A DNA stretch of 64,000 bases from Kineosporia succinea (GCF_030811555.1 NZ_JAUSQZ010000001.1:1612001-1676000); one strand, 5' to 3'; counted from the first letter of the stretch, positions 8,720 to 20,017 are shown. A program made the numbers and translations. Notes: generated from the letters alone by a model not told the origin.

Positions 8720-9460
8720 TCAGGCCGGGGGACGTCGGAGGGTGTGCATGCCGCCGTCGACGGCGAGCACGGTGCCGGTGGTCGAGCCGGAGCGCGGGTC
8801 GGCGAGGTGGACGATGGCGTGGGCCACCTCGTCCGCGCTGACCAGGCGGCCGGTGGGCTGCCGGGCCGTCAGTCTCGCCCGCTCGTCGGCCGGGTCGTCG
8901 GCCGAGTCGAGAAGTCGCTGCACCCAGGGGGTGTCGGCGGTGCCCGGGTTCACGCAGTTGACGCGGATCCCCTCGGGCAGGTGGTCGGCGGCCATGGCCA
9001 GGGTGAGCGCCTGCACGGCGCCCTTGCTGGCGCTGTAGACCGCGCGGTTGACCAGGCCGGTCCAGGCGGCGATGGAGCAGGTGTTGACGATGGACGCCTG
9101 GTCGCTGTCGCGCAGGTGGGGCAGCGCGGCGCGGGAGGCGCGGACGATGCCGAGCACGTTGATGTCGAGCACGCGGTGCCACTCGGCGTCGTCGTTGGTC
9201 TCGATCGTGCCCTGGGCGCCGATGCCGGCGTTGTTGACCAGGACGTCGAGGCCGCCGAGGGCCTGCGCCGCGTCACTCACGGCCTTCTGCACGGTGGTGT
9301 CGTCGGACAGGTCGGCCACGAACGCCCTGACGTTTTCGGGTGCGTTCGTGACGTCGCGGTCGAGAATGGCCACCTGGGCACCCTCTTCGAGGAAACGGCG
9401 CGCCGTGGCGGCCCCGATTCCGGACGCCCCACCGGTGACGAGAACCTTCAGATCCTTCAC
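8720..9460 (-). CDS. SDR oxidoreductase, probable 2-keto-3-deoxy-L-fuconate dehydrogenase
   Basis: 246 residues; GTG start at 9460 overlaps the stop of the dehydratase by 4 nt (GTGA), which favours this start over any upstream one. The cofactor loop is TGGASGIG, Asp in AILDRD suggests NAD+ preference, NNAG follows, and the catalytic Ser-Tyr-Lys triad is [11 protein letters not shown]...YSASK. In the L-fucose pathway of Xanthomonas/Burkholderia type, an SDR oxidises 2-keto-3-deoxy-L-fuconate to the 2,4-diketo acid, which the neighbouring FAH-family hydrolase then cleaves. Confidence 0.88.
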   Translation of the reverse strand: MKDLKVLVTGGASGIGAATARRFLEEGAQVAILDRDVTNAPENVRAFVADLSDDTTVQKAVSDAAQALGGLDVLVNNAGIGAQGTIETNDDAEWHRVLDINVLGIVRASRAALPHLRDSDQASIVNTCSIAAWTGLVNRAVYSASKGAVQALTLAMAADHLPEGIRVNCVNPGTADTPWVQRLLDSADDPADERARLTARQPTGRLVSADEVAHAIVHLADPRSGSTTGTVLAVDGGMHTLRRPPA

Positions 9461-10776
9461 GCCGACACCTCCAGCTGGGCGGGCGCCCACTCGGCGCCGT
9501 TCGGGAAAGCGAAGTGGGTCAGGGTGGCCGGCACCATCTGCGCCGAGAAGCCGGGCTGCGTCGGGGTGACGTAGGCGCCGCTCTCCACCCGGGCCGGGGC
9601 CAGGAAGTGCTCGTGCAGGTGCTCGACCCACTCGATCACCCGGTCCTGCGTGGTGCCGGAGACCGCGACGAAGTCGAACATGCTCAGGTGCTGCACCAGC
9701 TCGCAGAGCCCGACCCCGCCCGCGTGCGGGCACACCGGGACGCCGAACTTGGCCGCCAGCAACAGGATCGCGATGTTCTCGTTGACACCCGCCACCCGGG
9801 CCGCGTCGATCTGCAGCACGTCGAGCGCACCGGCCTGCAGCAGCTGCTTGAACACGATGCGGTTCTGCACGTGCTCACCGGTGGCCACCTTGACCGGGGC
9901 CACGGCCTTGCGGATCGCGGCGTGCCCGAGCACGTCGTCCGGGCTGGTCGGCTCCTCGATCCACCACGGGTCGAACGGGGTGAGGGCCTTGACCCAGGCG
10001 ATCGCGTCGGAGACGTCCCAGCGCTGGTTCGCGTCGGTGGCGATGCGGATGTCCGGGCCCACCGTCTCGCGGGCCAGACGCATGCGGCGCACGTCGTCGT
10101 CGACGTTGCCGCCGACCTTGAGCTTGATCTGGGTGTAGCCCTGCTCCACGGCCTCCCGGGCCAGACGCACCAGCTTCTCGTCGGAGTAGCCGAGCCAGCC
10201 GGGGGTGGTGGTGTAGGCCGGGAACCCCTTCTGCAGCAGCTCCTCGCGGCGGGCCGCGCGGCCCGGCTCGGCCTGGCGCAGGATCGCCAGGGCCTCTTCG
10301 CGGGTCAGCGCATCGGTGAGGTAGCGGAAGTCGACCAGTGCGACCAGTTCCTCGGGACTCATCCCGGCGAGCAGGTCCCACAGCGGCAGGCCGGCCCGCT
10401 TGGCCTTGAGGTCCCAGAGGGCGTTGACCACGGCCGAGATGGCCATGTTCATGACGCCCTTCTCCGGGCCCAGCCAGCGCAGCTGCGAGTCGTCGACGAA
10501 CAGCCTCCAGGTGGCGCCCATGTCGGCCAGCACCGTGTCGACGTCGAGACCGAGCACGTGCTCGGCCAGCGCCTGGATGGCGGCCACCTGCACGTCGTTG
10601 CCGCGGCCGATGGTGAACGCGAAGCCGTGACCCTCCAGGCCGTCGGCGGCGTCCGTGCCGATGATGAGGTAGGCGGCCGAGTAGTCCGGGTCGGGATTCA
10701 TCGCGTCCGAGCCGTCCAGGTCACGCGAGGTCGGGAACCGCACGTCGTGGGTCTCGAACCGGGTGAAGCTCGGCAT
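9457..10776 (-). CDS. L-fuconate dehydratase (enolase superfamily)
   Basis: 439 residues, the usual length of fuconate dehydratases. The N-terminal capping domain contains [25 protein letters not shown], a segment typical of this subgroup. The barrel has the KLKVGG lysine motif (about 219-224), metal ligands in [20 protein letters not shown] and ATGEH, and the catalytic His in [11 protein letters not shown]. It removes water from L-fuconate to give 2-keto-3-deoxy-L-fuconate. The ATG overlaps the stop of the hydrolase gene by one base (TGATG). This is the most specific marker that the locus is for fucose-type sugar acids. Confidence 0.92.
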   Translation of the reverse strand: MPSFTRFETHDVRFPTSRDLDGSDAMNPDPDYSAAYLIIGTDAADGLEGHGFAFTIGRGNDVQVAAIQALAEHVLGLDVDTVLADMGATWRLFVDDSQLRWLGPEKGVMNMAISAVVNALWDLKAKRAGLPLWDLLAGMSPEELVALVDFRYLTDALTREEALAILRQAEPGRAARREELLQKGFPAYTTTPGWLGYSDEKLVRLAREAVEQGYTQIKLKVGGNVDDDVRRMRLARETVGPDIRIATDANQRWDVSDAIAWVKALTPFDPWWIEEPTSPDDVLGHAAIRKAVAPVKVATGEHVQNRIVFKQLLQAGALDVLQIDAARVAGVNENIAILLLAAKFGVPVCPHAGGVGLCELVQHLSMFDFVAVSGTTQDRVIEWVEHLHEHFLAPARVESGAYVTPTQPGFSAQMVPATLTHFAFPNGAEWAPAQLEVSA

Positions 10777-11624
10777 CAGGCCGCTCCCATCTCGTGGCGC
10801 ATCCGTCCGAGGCCGTCGATCTCGACCTCCACGACGTCACCGGGCCGCAGGTACGGCTTCGGGTCGGGCATGCCGAGCGCGACACCCGCGGGAGTGCCGG
10901 TGTTGATCACGTCGCCGGCCTCGAGCACCAGGAACTGGCTGAGGTACCGCACGACCTCGCCGATGCCGAAGATCAGGTTGCTGGTGCTGCCGTTCTGCCG
11001 CAGCTCCCCGTTCACCCACAGGCGCAGCCCCAGCGAACCCGGGTCACCGACCTCGTCGGCCGTGACGAACCAGGGGCCGAGCGGGTTGAAGGTCTCGCAG
11101 TTCTTGCCCTTGTCCCAGGTCCCTCCGCGCTCGATCTGGAACTCGCGCTCGGAGACGTCGTGCGAGACGACGTAACCGGCGACCGCGGCCAGGCCCTCCT
11201 CCGCACTGTCCAGGTAGCGCACCTGGCGGCCCAGCACGACACCCAGTTCGACCTCGTAGTCGGTCTTCTGGCTGTTCCGGGGAACCAGCACGGTGTCGTT
11301 CGGGCCGACCACGGTGGAGGGCATCTTCATGAAGATGATGGGCTCGGCCGGGATAGCGGCGCCGGTCTCCTCCGCGTGGTCGCGGTAGTTCAGGCCGATA
11401 CAGATCACGGCGGCCGGACGCGGCACCGGCGAGCCGGTGCGCTCGTCACGGGTCTCGAGCTCGGGGAGGTCGCCGGTGGCGACGGCGGCGCGCGCCCGGT
11501 CGAGATCCGCGAAGCTCCAGGCCCGGTCGGCCTCCAGAACACCCGTCAGGTCGAGCACACGCCCGTCGTCCTGCAGGGCACCGACGCGTTCCGCGCCGGG
11601 ATCTCCTACACGCAGCAGCTTCAT
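10776..11624 (-). CDS. FAH-family hydrolase, probable 2,4-diketo-3-deoxy-L-fuconate hydrolase
   Basis: 282 residues of the fumarylacetoacetate hydrolase fold. Signatures are [14 protein letters not shown] (about 75-88), [13 protein letters not shown], the metal-binding [12 protein letters not shown], and [13 protein letters not shown]. In the non-phosphorylating L-fucose pathway this enzyme splits the diketo acid to pyruvate and L-lactate. The start at 11624 is chosen because CTGGAG lies 5 nt upstream; an in-frame ATG 15 nt further up lacks an SD. It is the first gene of the nine-gene leftward operon, directly after a TTGACA promoter that carries the palindromic operator. Confidence 0.88.
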   Translation of the reverse strand: MKLLRVGDPGAERVGALQDDGRVLDLTGVLEADRAWSFADLDRARAAVATGDLPELETRDERTGSPVPRPAAVICIGLNYRDHAEETGAAIPAEPIIFMKMPSTVVGPNDTVLVPRNSQKTDYEVELGVVLGRQVRYLDSAEEGLAAVAGYVVSHDVSEREFQIERGGTWDKGKNCETFNPLGPWFVTADEVGDPGSLGLRLWVNGELRQNGSTSNLIFGIGEVVRYLSQFLVLEAGDVINTGTPAGVALGMPDPKPYLRPGDVVEVEIDGLGRMRHEMGAA

Positions 11625-11631
11625 CACTACT

Positions 11632-11684
11632 CCAGTCATCCGATCTCTGGCGTTGAGATTCACAAACATCCGATGTCTTGTCAA
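11632..11684 (-). promoter_or_regulatory. Fucose operon promoter with two CATCSGATG operator sites
   Basis: Reading leftward, TTGACA (11679-11684) is followed after 17 nt by GAATCT (11656-11661), a weak -10. The spacer holds the palindrome ACATCCGATGT (11666-11676). A second site, CATCCGATC inside CCAG...CTGG (11632-11650), lies in the leader just before the SD. Binding to either site would block transcription, as expected for a GntR repressor. Promoter and operator are predictions. Confidence 0.55.
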
Positions 11685-11805
11685 CGGCTCAGTACAGCCG
11701 GGTCGCGGGTGTCGTCGCAGTTCCAGGCTTTGCGGCTCACAGACTTCGCAAACCAGACGACCCGCAACCGGCGAACCCGGACAAGACGCCATCGCGCTTC
11801 GCAGA

Positions 11806-11824
11806 ACAAGACACCCGATGTTTA
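11806..11824 (+). promoter_or_regulatory. Distal copy of the fucose operator
   Basis: ACAAGACACCCGATGTTTA is an inverted repeat of the site at 11663-11681, differing at only two internal positions and the last base. It lies about 140 bp upstream of the promoter and could be a looping site or the operator of a rightward transcript. It is asymmetric (CACCCGATG), so binding would be weaker. Confidence 0.4.
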
Positions 11825-11829
11825 AGTGC

Positions 11830-12706
11830 AGCTTGTTGGCACGCTCCAAGACAACGGAACTGCACGGCGACTGCATCGCCGACGCGGTCGAACAGCACGA
11901 GGCCACACCGGTCACCGGCGCCCCTGGTTCTCGCTGCGGCGACCGTCTCGTCAAGGAGGCGCTCGGCACGCCCGCGCCCCGGACCCCCGGCACACTCGCA
12001 TCAGCCCCGTGTCCCCACATCACCGGTGCGCGGTACGGGAGCGGGCCCCCCGAGCGGGTCCGCATCCGGACGACACCAGCACGACATCCGCTACTCCCTG
12101 CTCGGATCCACCCTGAAATCAGTTCTCACGCGGGCCATTTACCGACCGCGCCGATCCACTCCCACCCCGGCTTCACCGCACCCGGCCACGCGACCACGAT
12201 GAGCCCGAGGCGGCTGAGCGAAAACGTCTCCCGGAAAACCGAACTCACACGACTCACAGCCCACCGCGCCCGGGCCGGCAAAGTCCGGTGCGGACGAACC
12301 ATGGCCCCGGCCAGGAACTTTCGAGGACAGGGACGGGGGCCGCTCGAATTCCTCGAAGCTGACCGACGTCCGCCGGAGAGCATCGGGCCGAGATACCGAA
12401 GCGATGTGAGGAGACCCGGGCGAACCGGCACCAGGCCGCCCGTCGACACCGGCCCCTCGCCGGGAGAGCGGTCACCACGGTGCTTCCAAGATCCACCGAG
12501 GCCCGGCAGACCCCCCACTAGCCCCGACCGGCCCAGAATCTCACCCAGGCCTCATTCATCACTCAGGGCGACGAACCGTGACCGTATCGCCTATGGTGGA
12601 CCTTGCTGGGCCAACAGCCACTCCGGACCGAGAACACCGTTCACCTCGTGCCTCGGGCGCATTCGCCGATGCCGGAGACTCTTGCGCTACCAGTTCCGGA
12701 GCAGAC
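11830..12706. other. Intergenic stretch without a convincing gene
   Basis: Frames on both strands are open over hundreds of bases, but the translations are Arg/Pro/Ser-rich with no domain, no good SD and codon positions unlike the neighbours. Base composition is less G/C-biased than in the genes. No tRNA, repeat or strong hairpin was seen beyond the operator copy at its left edge. Confidence 0.5.
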
Positions 12707-13168
12707 ATGTTCACCACGAACGATGCCCGCATCCCTCTCCCGCCCCGCAGCGAACTCGCGCTGCCCGGCGCCCGAGCACGCCGTCGGGACGACGTGTCGG
12801 GGCAGGAGCGGCCCGCTCCCGCCCGAGGAGCACTCCTCGTGATCAAGGTCGTCAGAACACCCGACGAGTCGCCGTTGCAACAGTCTCTCGTAGAACTCGT
12901 ACTGCCCCGATACGCGATACGCCTAGGCACTGCTGTGCGTCAGGAGGATAGGCTCGAGCACATTGGCGACACTTGTCTGGGTATGACCTGCCTGGGCGTC
13001 TCCGACTGGCAGCCACTGAGCCAGTTGCTCACCAGACTGCACCGGGCGGCAGGGCCACCGCTTGCTCTTTCGGGCGGTGAGGGATACGCAGCCGTTTCGA
13101 TCACCGCCGTTCTCGCCGACGATGCCGTCCGGCGTCTGCGGTTCCTCCAGCAGTCCGCCACTGAGTAG
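12707..13168 (+). CDS. Hypothetical protein upstream of the ANTAR cluster
   Basis: A 153-residue protein I do not recognise. ATG 12707 is chosen because GGAG sits 5 nt upstream; the frame extends further 5' to GTG 12578. The N-terminal ~45 residues are basic and low in structure. The C-terminal half (RLEHIGDTCLGMTCLGVSDWQPLSQLLTRLH...VSITAVLADDAVRRLRFLQQS) looks like a compact alpha/beta domain. Codon use is weaker in G/C third positions than in the neighbours, which may mean a young or acquired gene. It ends 14 nt before the first GAF-ANTAR gene, so co-transcription is likely. It could be a small sensory or partner protein; no function is assigned. Confidence 0.45.
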   Translation: MFTTNDARIPLPPRSELALPGARARRRDDVSGQERPAPARGALLVIKVVRTPDESPLQQSLVELVLPRYAIRLGTAVRQEDRLEHIGDTCLGMTCLGVSDWQPLSQLLTRLHRAAGPPLALSGGEGYAAVSITAVLADDAVRRLRFLQQSATE

Positions 13169-13182
13169 GGGGCACACTCACG

Positions 13183-13935
13183 ATGCCGGAAGATTCCGAT
13201 CGTGATCTCCGCGCAAGCCTTTCCGACCTGTCCGAGGCCCTGACCGGACGTCAGCCCCTGTCCGTGACCCTGGTGCGGGTGGCCAGCCTCGCGGTCGCGG
13301 CCGTGCCCGGGGCCGACGGCGCCGGGCTCACCCTGATCGAGGCGTACGGCCCCGACACCCTGGTCTCCAGTGCCCCGTTCGTCGACGAGGTCGACGCCGT
13401 GCAGTACGGCATCGGCGAGGGCCCGTGTCTTCTCGCCGTCGCGACGCGCATCACCCAGCGGTCGGGGTCTCTCGGCGCCGAGACCCGCTGGCCCCGCTTC
13501 GGGCCGCAGGCCGGGCAGATGGGCGTGCACAGCGCCCTGTCGGTGCCCATGCTGCTGTCCGGGCGGGTCGTGGGCGCCCTCAACATCTATGCCCACGACC
13601 GTGAAGCGTTCGACGAGCGCTCGGCCCGGGCCGGCGAGGAGTTCTCCCGGTCGGCCGCCGTCACCTCGGCGCACGCCCTCCTGCTGGAGGAGAGCCGACG
13701 GGAGACCGCTCACCTCGAGCGGGCGCTCACCACCCGGGCCACCATCGACCAGGCCATCGGCATCATCGTCAGCCGCACCGGCAAGCCGCCCGAGGAGGCC
13801 TTCGAGGTTCTTCGCCGTCAGAGTCAGCGGGAGCACGTTAAGCTGAACGAGGTCGCCGCCCTGGTGGTCGCGCAGGCCCGGGCCCGAGCCCGGGCCCGGC
13901 TGAGAATCCCGGGTCCGGCCGAGCGGGGCGACTGA
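13183..13935 (+). CDS. GAF-ANTAR transcription antitermination regulator
   Basis: 250 residues. A GAF domain (about 15-165) includes AVPGADGAGLTLIE, YGIGEGPCL and GVHSALSVPMLLSGRVVGALNIYA. The C-terminal ANTAR domain (about 175-235) contains TTRATIDQAIGIIVSRTGKPPEEAFEVLRRQSQREHVKLNEVA, including the conserved Ile-Gly and the Ala/Arg region that contacts RNA. ANTAR proteins bind twin hexaloop hairpins in nascent RNA and prevent termination. The GAF domain would sense a small molecule or redox state. The tail is unusually rich in Ala-Arg repeats (ARARARARLR). It is a paralogue of the next gene. Confidence 0.88.
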   Translation: MPEDSDRDLRASLSDLSEALTGRQPLSVTLVRVASLAVAAVPGADGAGLTLIEAYGPDTLVSSAPFVDEVDAVQYGIGEGPCLLAVATRITQRSGSLGAETRWPRFGPQAGQMGVHSALSVPMLLSGRVVGALNIYAHDREAFDERSARAGEEFSRSAAVTSAHALLLEESRRETAHLERALTTRATIDQAIGIIVSRTGKPPEEAFEVLRRQSQREHVKLNEVAALVVAQARARARARLRIPGPAERGD

Positions 13936-13941
13936 TGGGCC

Positions 13942-13988
13942 CCGGCTCGTGCCAGAGGTCCACGTCGGCCGTCGGCTGCACGAGCCGG
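13942..13988. other. Intercistronic stem-loop between two GAF-ANTAR genes
   Basis: CCGGCTCGTGC (13942-13952) pairs perfectly with GCACGAGCCGG (13978-13988) around a 25-nt loop. No U-tract follows, so it is not a standard terminator. Its place in the leader of an ANTAR gene suggests an RNA control element. Confidence 0.45.
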
Positions 13989-14019
13989 CGTCGACGCGAA
14001 CGTTAAGGGGCGGACGAAC

Positions 14020-14754
14020 ATGACAGCGGATCCCGAACGGGACCTGCGGGACAGCCTGACCGGCCTGGCCGAGATCCTGACCGCCACCCAGCCCCTGACC
14101 GAAACCCTGCTCCAGGTGGCCGCGTTCGCGGTCTCGGCGATCCCGGGCGCCGACGGCGCCGGCGTCACGGTGCTGGAGCGGCAGGGGCCCGACACGATGG
14201 TGGCCAGCGACGACCTGGTGCGGGCGGTCGACGCCGAGCAGTACGGCATCGGTGAGGGGCCGTGCCTGCTGGCCGTGGAGACCCGAGCGACCCAGCGGTC
14301 CGGCTCCCTGGCCCGCGAGTCCCGCTGGCCGCGGTTCGGGCCCCGCGCGGGCGGGCTGGGCGTTCATAGCGCCCTCTCCCTGCCGCTGCTCGTGGCCGGC
14401 CAGCCGGTCGGGGCCCTGAACGTCTACGGGCGGGCGCACGACGCCTTCGACGAGCAGTCCGCCTTCATCGGTGAGGAGTTCGCCAAGCCCGCCGCCGTCA
14501 CCGCCTCCCAGGCCCTCCTGCTCGAGGAGAGCCGCCGGCTGGCGGTCCAGCTCGAGCAGGCCCTGGCCGGCCGGGCCACCCTCGACCAGGCCATCGGCAT
14601 CATCATGAGCCGCACCGGCAAGACCGCCGAAGAGGCGCTGGCCACGCTTCGTGAGGGCAGTGAGCGCGACCACGTCGACATCGGTGAAGCAGCCACCCAG
14701 ATCGTGCTTCAGGCCCTCGCCCGAGCGCGGGCCCGGCGCGAGGCCACGGAATAG
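14020..14754 (+). CDS. GAF-ANTAR transcription antitermination regulator (paralogue)
   Basis: 244 residues with the same architecture as the gene before it: GAF domain with IPGADGAGVTVLE, YGIGEGPCLLAVETRATQRSGSLARESRWPRFGP and LGVHSALSLPLLVAGQPVGALNVYG, then an ANTAR domain with GRATLDQAIGIIMSRTGKTAEEALATLREGSERDHVDI. Long stretches match the first copy, so they arose by tandem duplication. The leader contains a perfect 11-bp stem-loop. ATG 14020 is preceded by AAGGGGCGG about 10 nt upstream. The ligand of the GAF domain is unknown. Confidence 0.88.
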   Translation: MTADPERDLRDSLTGLAEILTATQPLTETLLQVAAFAVSAIPGADGAGVTVLERQGPDTMVASDDLVRAVDAEQYGIGEGPCLLAVETRATQRSGSLARESRWPRFGPRAGGLGVHSALSLPLLVAGQPVGALNVYGRAHDAFDEQSAFIGEEFAKPAAVTASQALLLEESRRLAVQLEQALAGRATLDQAIGIIMSRTGKTAEEALATLREGSERDHVDIGEAATQIVLQALARARARREATE

Positions 14755-14877
14755 CCCGTCCGGCACAGCACGATCACGGGCACCTCTCCTGCCCGTCACC
14801 GAAATCAGACCGCGCTCTGCGCGCCCCAGGCGCAGGGCCGGTAACGGGCACCCCCGGTGCCGCGGGAAGAGCAATCT

Positions 14878-15471
14878 ATGGATCTGGCCGACGACACGGT
14901 GGCCCGGCTGAACGAACTCGCGGAGCTCAGCGGTGCTGACCTTCTCGTGTTGTTCCGTGATCTCGTGCGTTCGGCGGCGTCGTCCAGCTCGTCCTGCGTG
15001 GCCGTCATCATCACTCTCAACCAGGAGCCACCCTTCTACGCCCTTGACGACCGCCTGCGGTCCGGGGCCACCACCGCGCGCTCGTCACTGCGGGCCCAGA
15101 TCACCACCGCCGGCCCTGACCAGCACGTGCACAGCGTCATCTTTCTCGCCGACGCACCCGGTGAGTACAGCCACCTGGCCTCGCTGTTCCTCGACGGTTT
15201 CGCCGGGCCCACCGCGAAACTCGACCGGCTCGTGATCGACCAGGACCTCGATGCGGCGGCCCACCTGCCCGAGCCCGACGGCGCCGGGGACGCGATTCCG
15301 GCCACCGATCGGCTGCGCACCATCAATCAGGCCATCGGCTTTCTGCTGGAACGGGGCCTCACGCCGGAAGAGGGGTACCAGGAACTGGTGCGACGAGCCC
15401 GGGCCGACCACGGCAACATCTACGACCAGGCGGTCGCCGTGCTGAACCGGGCCGGGCACGAAGATCCCTGA
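14878..15471 (+). CDS. ANTAR-domain protein with an unrecognised N-terminal domain
   Basis: 197 residues. ATG 14878 is preferred to GTG 14857 because GGAAG lies 8 nt upstream. The C-terminus, TDRLRTINQAIGFLLERGLTPEEGYQELVRRARADHGNIYDQA, is an ANTAR-type RNA-binding domain. The N-terminal ~130 residues are not a clear GAF: they contain a Ser-rich stretch (AASSSSSCVAV), VIITLNQEPPFYALDDRL and IFLADAPGEYSHLASLFLDGF, perhaps a divergent sensory domain. It follows two GAF-ANTAR genes, so all three may control one another or the same targets. Confidence 0.75.
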   Translation: MDLADDTVARLNELAELSGADLLVLFRDLVRSAASSSSSCVAVIITLNQEPPFYALDDRLRSGATTARSSLRAQITTAGPDQHVHSVIFLADAPGEYSHLASLFLDGFAGPTAKLDRLVIDQDLDAAAHLPEPDGAGDAIPATDRLRTINQAIGFLLERGLTPEEGYQELVRRARADHGNIYDQAVAVLNRAGHEDP

Positions 15472-15583
15472 TCCGGTGCCTCACCGAGCACCCGCACCGG
15501 GCACTCGCACCACGCACCGGATCCGCGCCCCGGGATCTGCGAGTCGGCACTGAGCCTTCGCACCACGCGCCGGGCCTTGCGGA

Positions 15584-17980
<2,397 letters not shown>

Positions 17981-18121
17981 CGGGTCTCCAGAGGTCGGGG
18001 ACGGGGCGCCGGTCCCTGGCATGGTGCCATGACGAAGCGCACCGGTTCGATCACGCCACGACGCTAGCGGCCCCCGCCGTCCCGTACTTCTCGATTCCTG
18101 ATCAGCGCACGCCGGCCACCG

Positions 18122-18763
18122 TCACACGGTGGCGCGGACTGCCTCGACGACCTGCATCGCCTTCGGGTCGAGGTCGAGCCGCCCCTGACCGATACGGCGG
18201 GTCCAGACCACGTTGCTGCGCACCACCCGGGCGGGCACACCGGCCACCACGGACAGCGGCGGCACCTTGCCCGAGACGATCGCGCGGGCCCCGGCCACGC
18301 TGCCCGAACCGATCGAGGCGCCCTTCAGCACGATGGCCTGTTTGCCGAGCCAGACGTGGTCGCCGATCAGGATGGGCTTGTCGGGGTTGATGCGGTTGCC
18401 GCTGTCGATGTCGTAGATCGCGTGGGTGTCGGTGGTGCGGATCTCGACGGAGAACGAGAACATGCAGTCCTCACCGATGATCACGTCGGTGCCCTGGGCC
18501 ACGACCAGCGCGGTCTCACAGGTCGAACCGGCCCCGATCTTGACGGTGGCCCCGCCGGACACGTTGATGTTCCACGTGCCCTTCACCCCGTCGGCGATGT
18601 GCAGGGCGCACGGCCCGGCGTTGTCACGCACCTTGATCTGGCCCTTGAACCCGGGATTCTCCGGGATCCGCAGATCGTGCCCGTCACCTTTGACATCCAG
18701 TCGCAACTGCTCCACGAGGCGGAGTCTTTCACAGACGCGTCCTAAATCGGGTGACTCGTCCAC
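18122..18763 (-). CDS. Hexapeptide-repeat (left-handed beta-helix) acyltransferase
   Basis: 213 residues if GTG 18763 is used. The body is a beta-helix of hexapeptide turns (INVSGGATVKIGAGSTCETALVVAQGTDVIIGEDCMFS) with the acceptor-site-like TTDTHAIYDIDSGNRINPDKPILIGDHVWLGKQAIVLKGASIGSGSVAGARAIVSG typical of WcaF/GlmU-like O-acetyltransferases. No SD is visible for 18763 and the first 16 codons include a TTA, very rare here, so GTG 18715 is a serious alternative start. The gene is divergent from the kinase-like gene. The acceptor is unknown; a surface polysaccharide sugar is the usual one. Confidence 0.78.
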   Translation of the reverse strand: MDESPDLGRVCERLRLVEQLRLDVKGDGHDLRIPENPGFKGQIKVRDNAGPCALHIADGVKGTWNINVSGGATVKIGAGSTCETALVVAQGTDVIIGEDCMFSFSVEIRTTDTHAIYDIDSGNRINPDKPILIGDHVWLGKQAIVLKGASIGSGSVAGARAIVSGKVPPLSVVAGVPARVVRSNVVWTRRIGQGRLDLDPKAMQVVEAVRATV

Positions 18764-18777
18764 CCCGGAAGGGCACC

Positions 18778-19689
18778 ATGCAGGTCGTGCATGACGATCA
18801 GCTCGACGTATCGCCGGAGCTCGTCCGCGCTCTGGTGGCCGCGCAGTTCCCGCAGTGGAGCGGTGCGGACGTGCGGCGGGTGCAGGCCGAGGGCACCGTG
18901 AACGCCGTCTTCCGGATCGGTGACGACCTGACCGCCCGGCTGCCGCTGCGTCCCGGCGACCCGGCGGGGATCGCGCGCGACTTCGCCCGGGAACGGGACG
19001 GGGCCCTGAAGATCGCCCGTCACAGCCGTTTTCCGGTGCCCCAGGTGCTCGCCACGGGTACGCCCGGCCCCGGGTACCCGCTGCCCTGGGTGATCCAGAC
19101 CTGGCTCGACGGCACCACCGCGACCGACCTCGATCCGGCCGGATCCCCGGCTTTCGCCCGGGATCTCGCGGATTTCATCGAGGACGTGCGGGGCATCGAC
19201 ACCGGTGGGCGGACTTTTTCCGGGGGCGGGCGGGGCGGTGATCTGAAGGATCACGACGCCTGGATGGAGACCTGTTTCGCCGCCAGTTACGGAATTCTCG
19301 ACGTGCCCTATTGGCGGGGGCGCTGGAAAACCTGGCGGGAATTGCCGAGAGAAGCCGCCGACGTGATGAGTCACGGCGATCTGATCGGCGGGAATGTTCT
19401 GGTCTCACCGGACCTCGGACTCGCCGGGGTGCTCGACCTCGGAAGCTTCGGCCCGGCCGATCCCGCACTTGACCTGATCGGCGCCTGGTCGCTGCTCGAC
19501 CGCGAGACCCGGCCGGTGCTGCGCCGCCGGCTCGCCGCCGGCGACCTGGACTGGGAACGGGGCCGGGCCTGGGCGTTCGAGCAGGCCATGGGCCTGGTCT
19601 GGTACTACGAGCGCTCGAACCCGGTGATGAGCGCGCTCGGCCGCCGCATGCTCACCCACCTCCGGCAGGAGCTGGACACCTCACCTTGA
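18778..19689 (+). CDS. Aminoglycoside phosphotransferase (APH) family kinase
   Basis: 303 residues from ATG 18778, with GGAAGG 5 nt upstream. The protein-kinase-like fold is seen in VNAVFRIGDDLTARLP, the hinge PWVIQTWLDG, the catalytic loop VMSHGDLIGGNVLV (Brenner HGD motif) and the metal-binding GVLDLGSFGPADPALDL, where Asp of the usual D-F/W-G segment is kept. Such proteins phosphorylate aminoglycosides, macrolides, choline or other small alcohols. The divergent neighbour is an acyltransferase. The natural substrate is unknown and resistance should not be assumed. Confidence 0.85.
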   Translation: MQVVHDDQLDVSPELVRALVAAQFPQWSGADVRRVQAEGTVNAVFRIGDDLTARLPLRPGDPAGIARDFARERDGALKIARHSRFPVPQVLATGTPGPGYPLPWVIQTWLDGTTATDLDPAGSPAFARDLADFIEDVRGIDTGGRTFSGGGRGGDLKDHDAWMETCFAASYGILDVPYWRGRWKTWRELPREAADVMSHGDLIGGNVLVSPDLGLAGVLDLGSFGPADPALDLIGAWSLLDRETRPVLRRRLAAGDLDWERGRAWAFEQAMGLVWYYERSNPVMSALGRRMLTHLRQELDTSP

Positions 19690-20017
19690 GGACGCCGCCG
19701 GCGCGCGAAACATCCGACCTTTTCCGGGTTCTGGCGGGATTCGACGCGTGTCGTCGACCTACGCGGCGTCACCAGGTGTTTTCCCTCCGGCCACCTCCGA
19801 CCTGCTCGGGAACGGATGGTCACCGAGGCGGTGGAAAACCGCTCGTCACCGAGCGTCCGACCAATTCGACAGGTGACGAGAAATTCGGTCGGACCTGTAC
19901 CGGTGCACCGGATGTTCGATTGCCCGAAGGCCCGGAATCACCGTGGTAGCTTTCACGCGCTCATCCGCCGGGCCCTTCTTTCCGGCGTGATTCCTTCTTT
20001 CAACGCCGAGAGGACAC
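19690..20017. other. Intergenic region, no gene seen
   Basis: It holds a small hairpin CGCTCG-TCAC-CGAGCG near 19850 and the leader of the mini carbohydrate-binding protein with GAGAGGA shortly before its start. Open frames here have poor codon use and no domain. Confidence 0.45.

Noticed and set aside
2329-11624. Assignment of the sugar acid locus to L-rhamnose
   Set aside because: The mutarotase is of the RhaM family and some enzymes could act on rhamnose derivatives, but the GH29 fucosidase and the fuconate-type dehydratase motifs favour fucose.
11437-12951. A 504-codon open frame on the + strand over the fucose promoter region
   Set aside because: It runs antisense into the FAH gene, is extremely Arg/Pro/Ser-rich, has no domain or SD, and covers the operators. 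This is a common artefact of GC-rich DNA.
12940-14874. A 644-codon minus-strand frame across the ANTAR genes
   Set aside because: It mirrors two GAF-ANTAR paralogues and reads as two similar Gly/Ala/His-rich halves only because those genes are duplicated.
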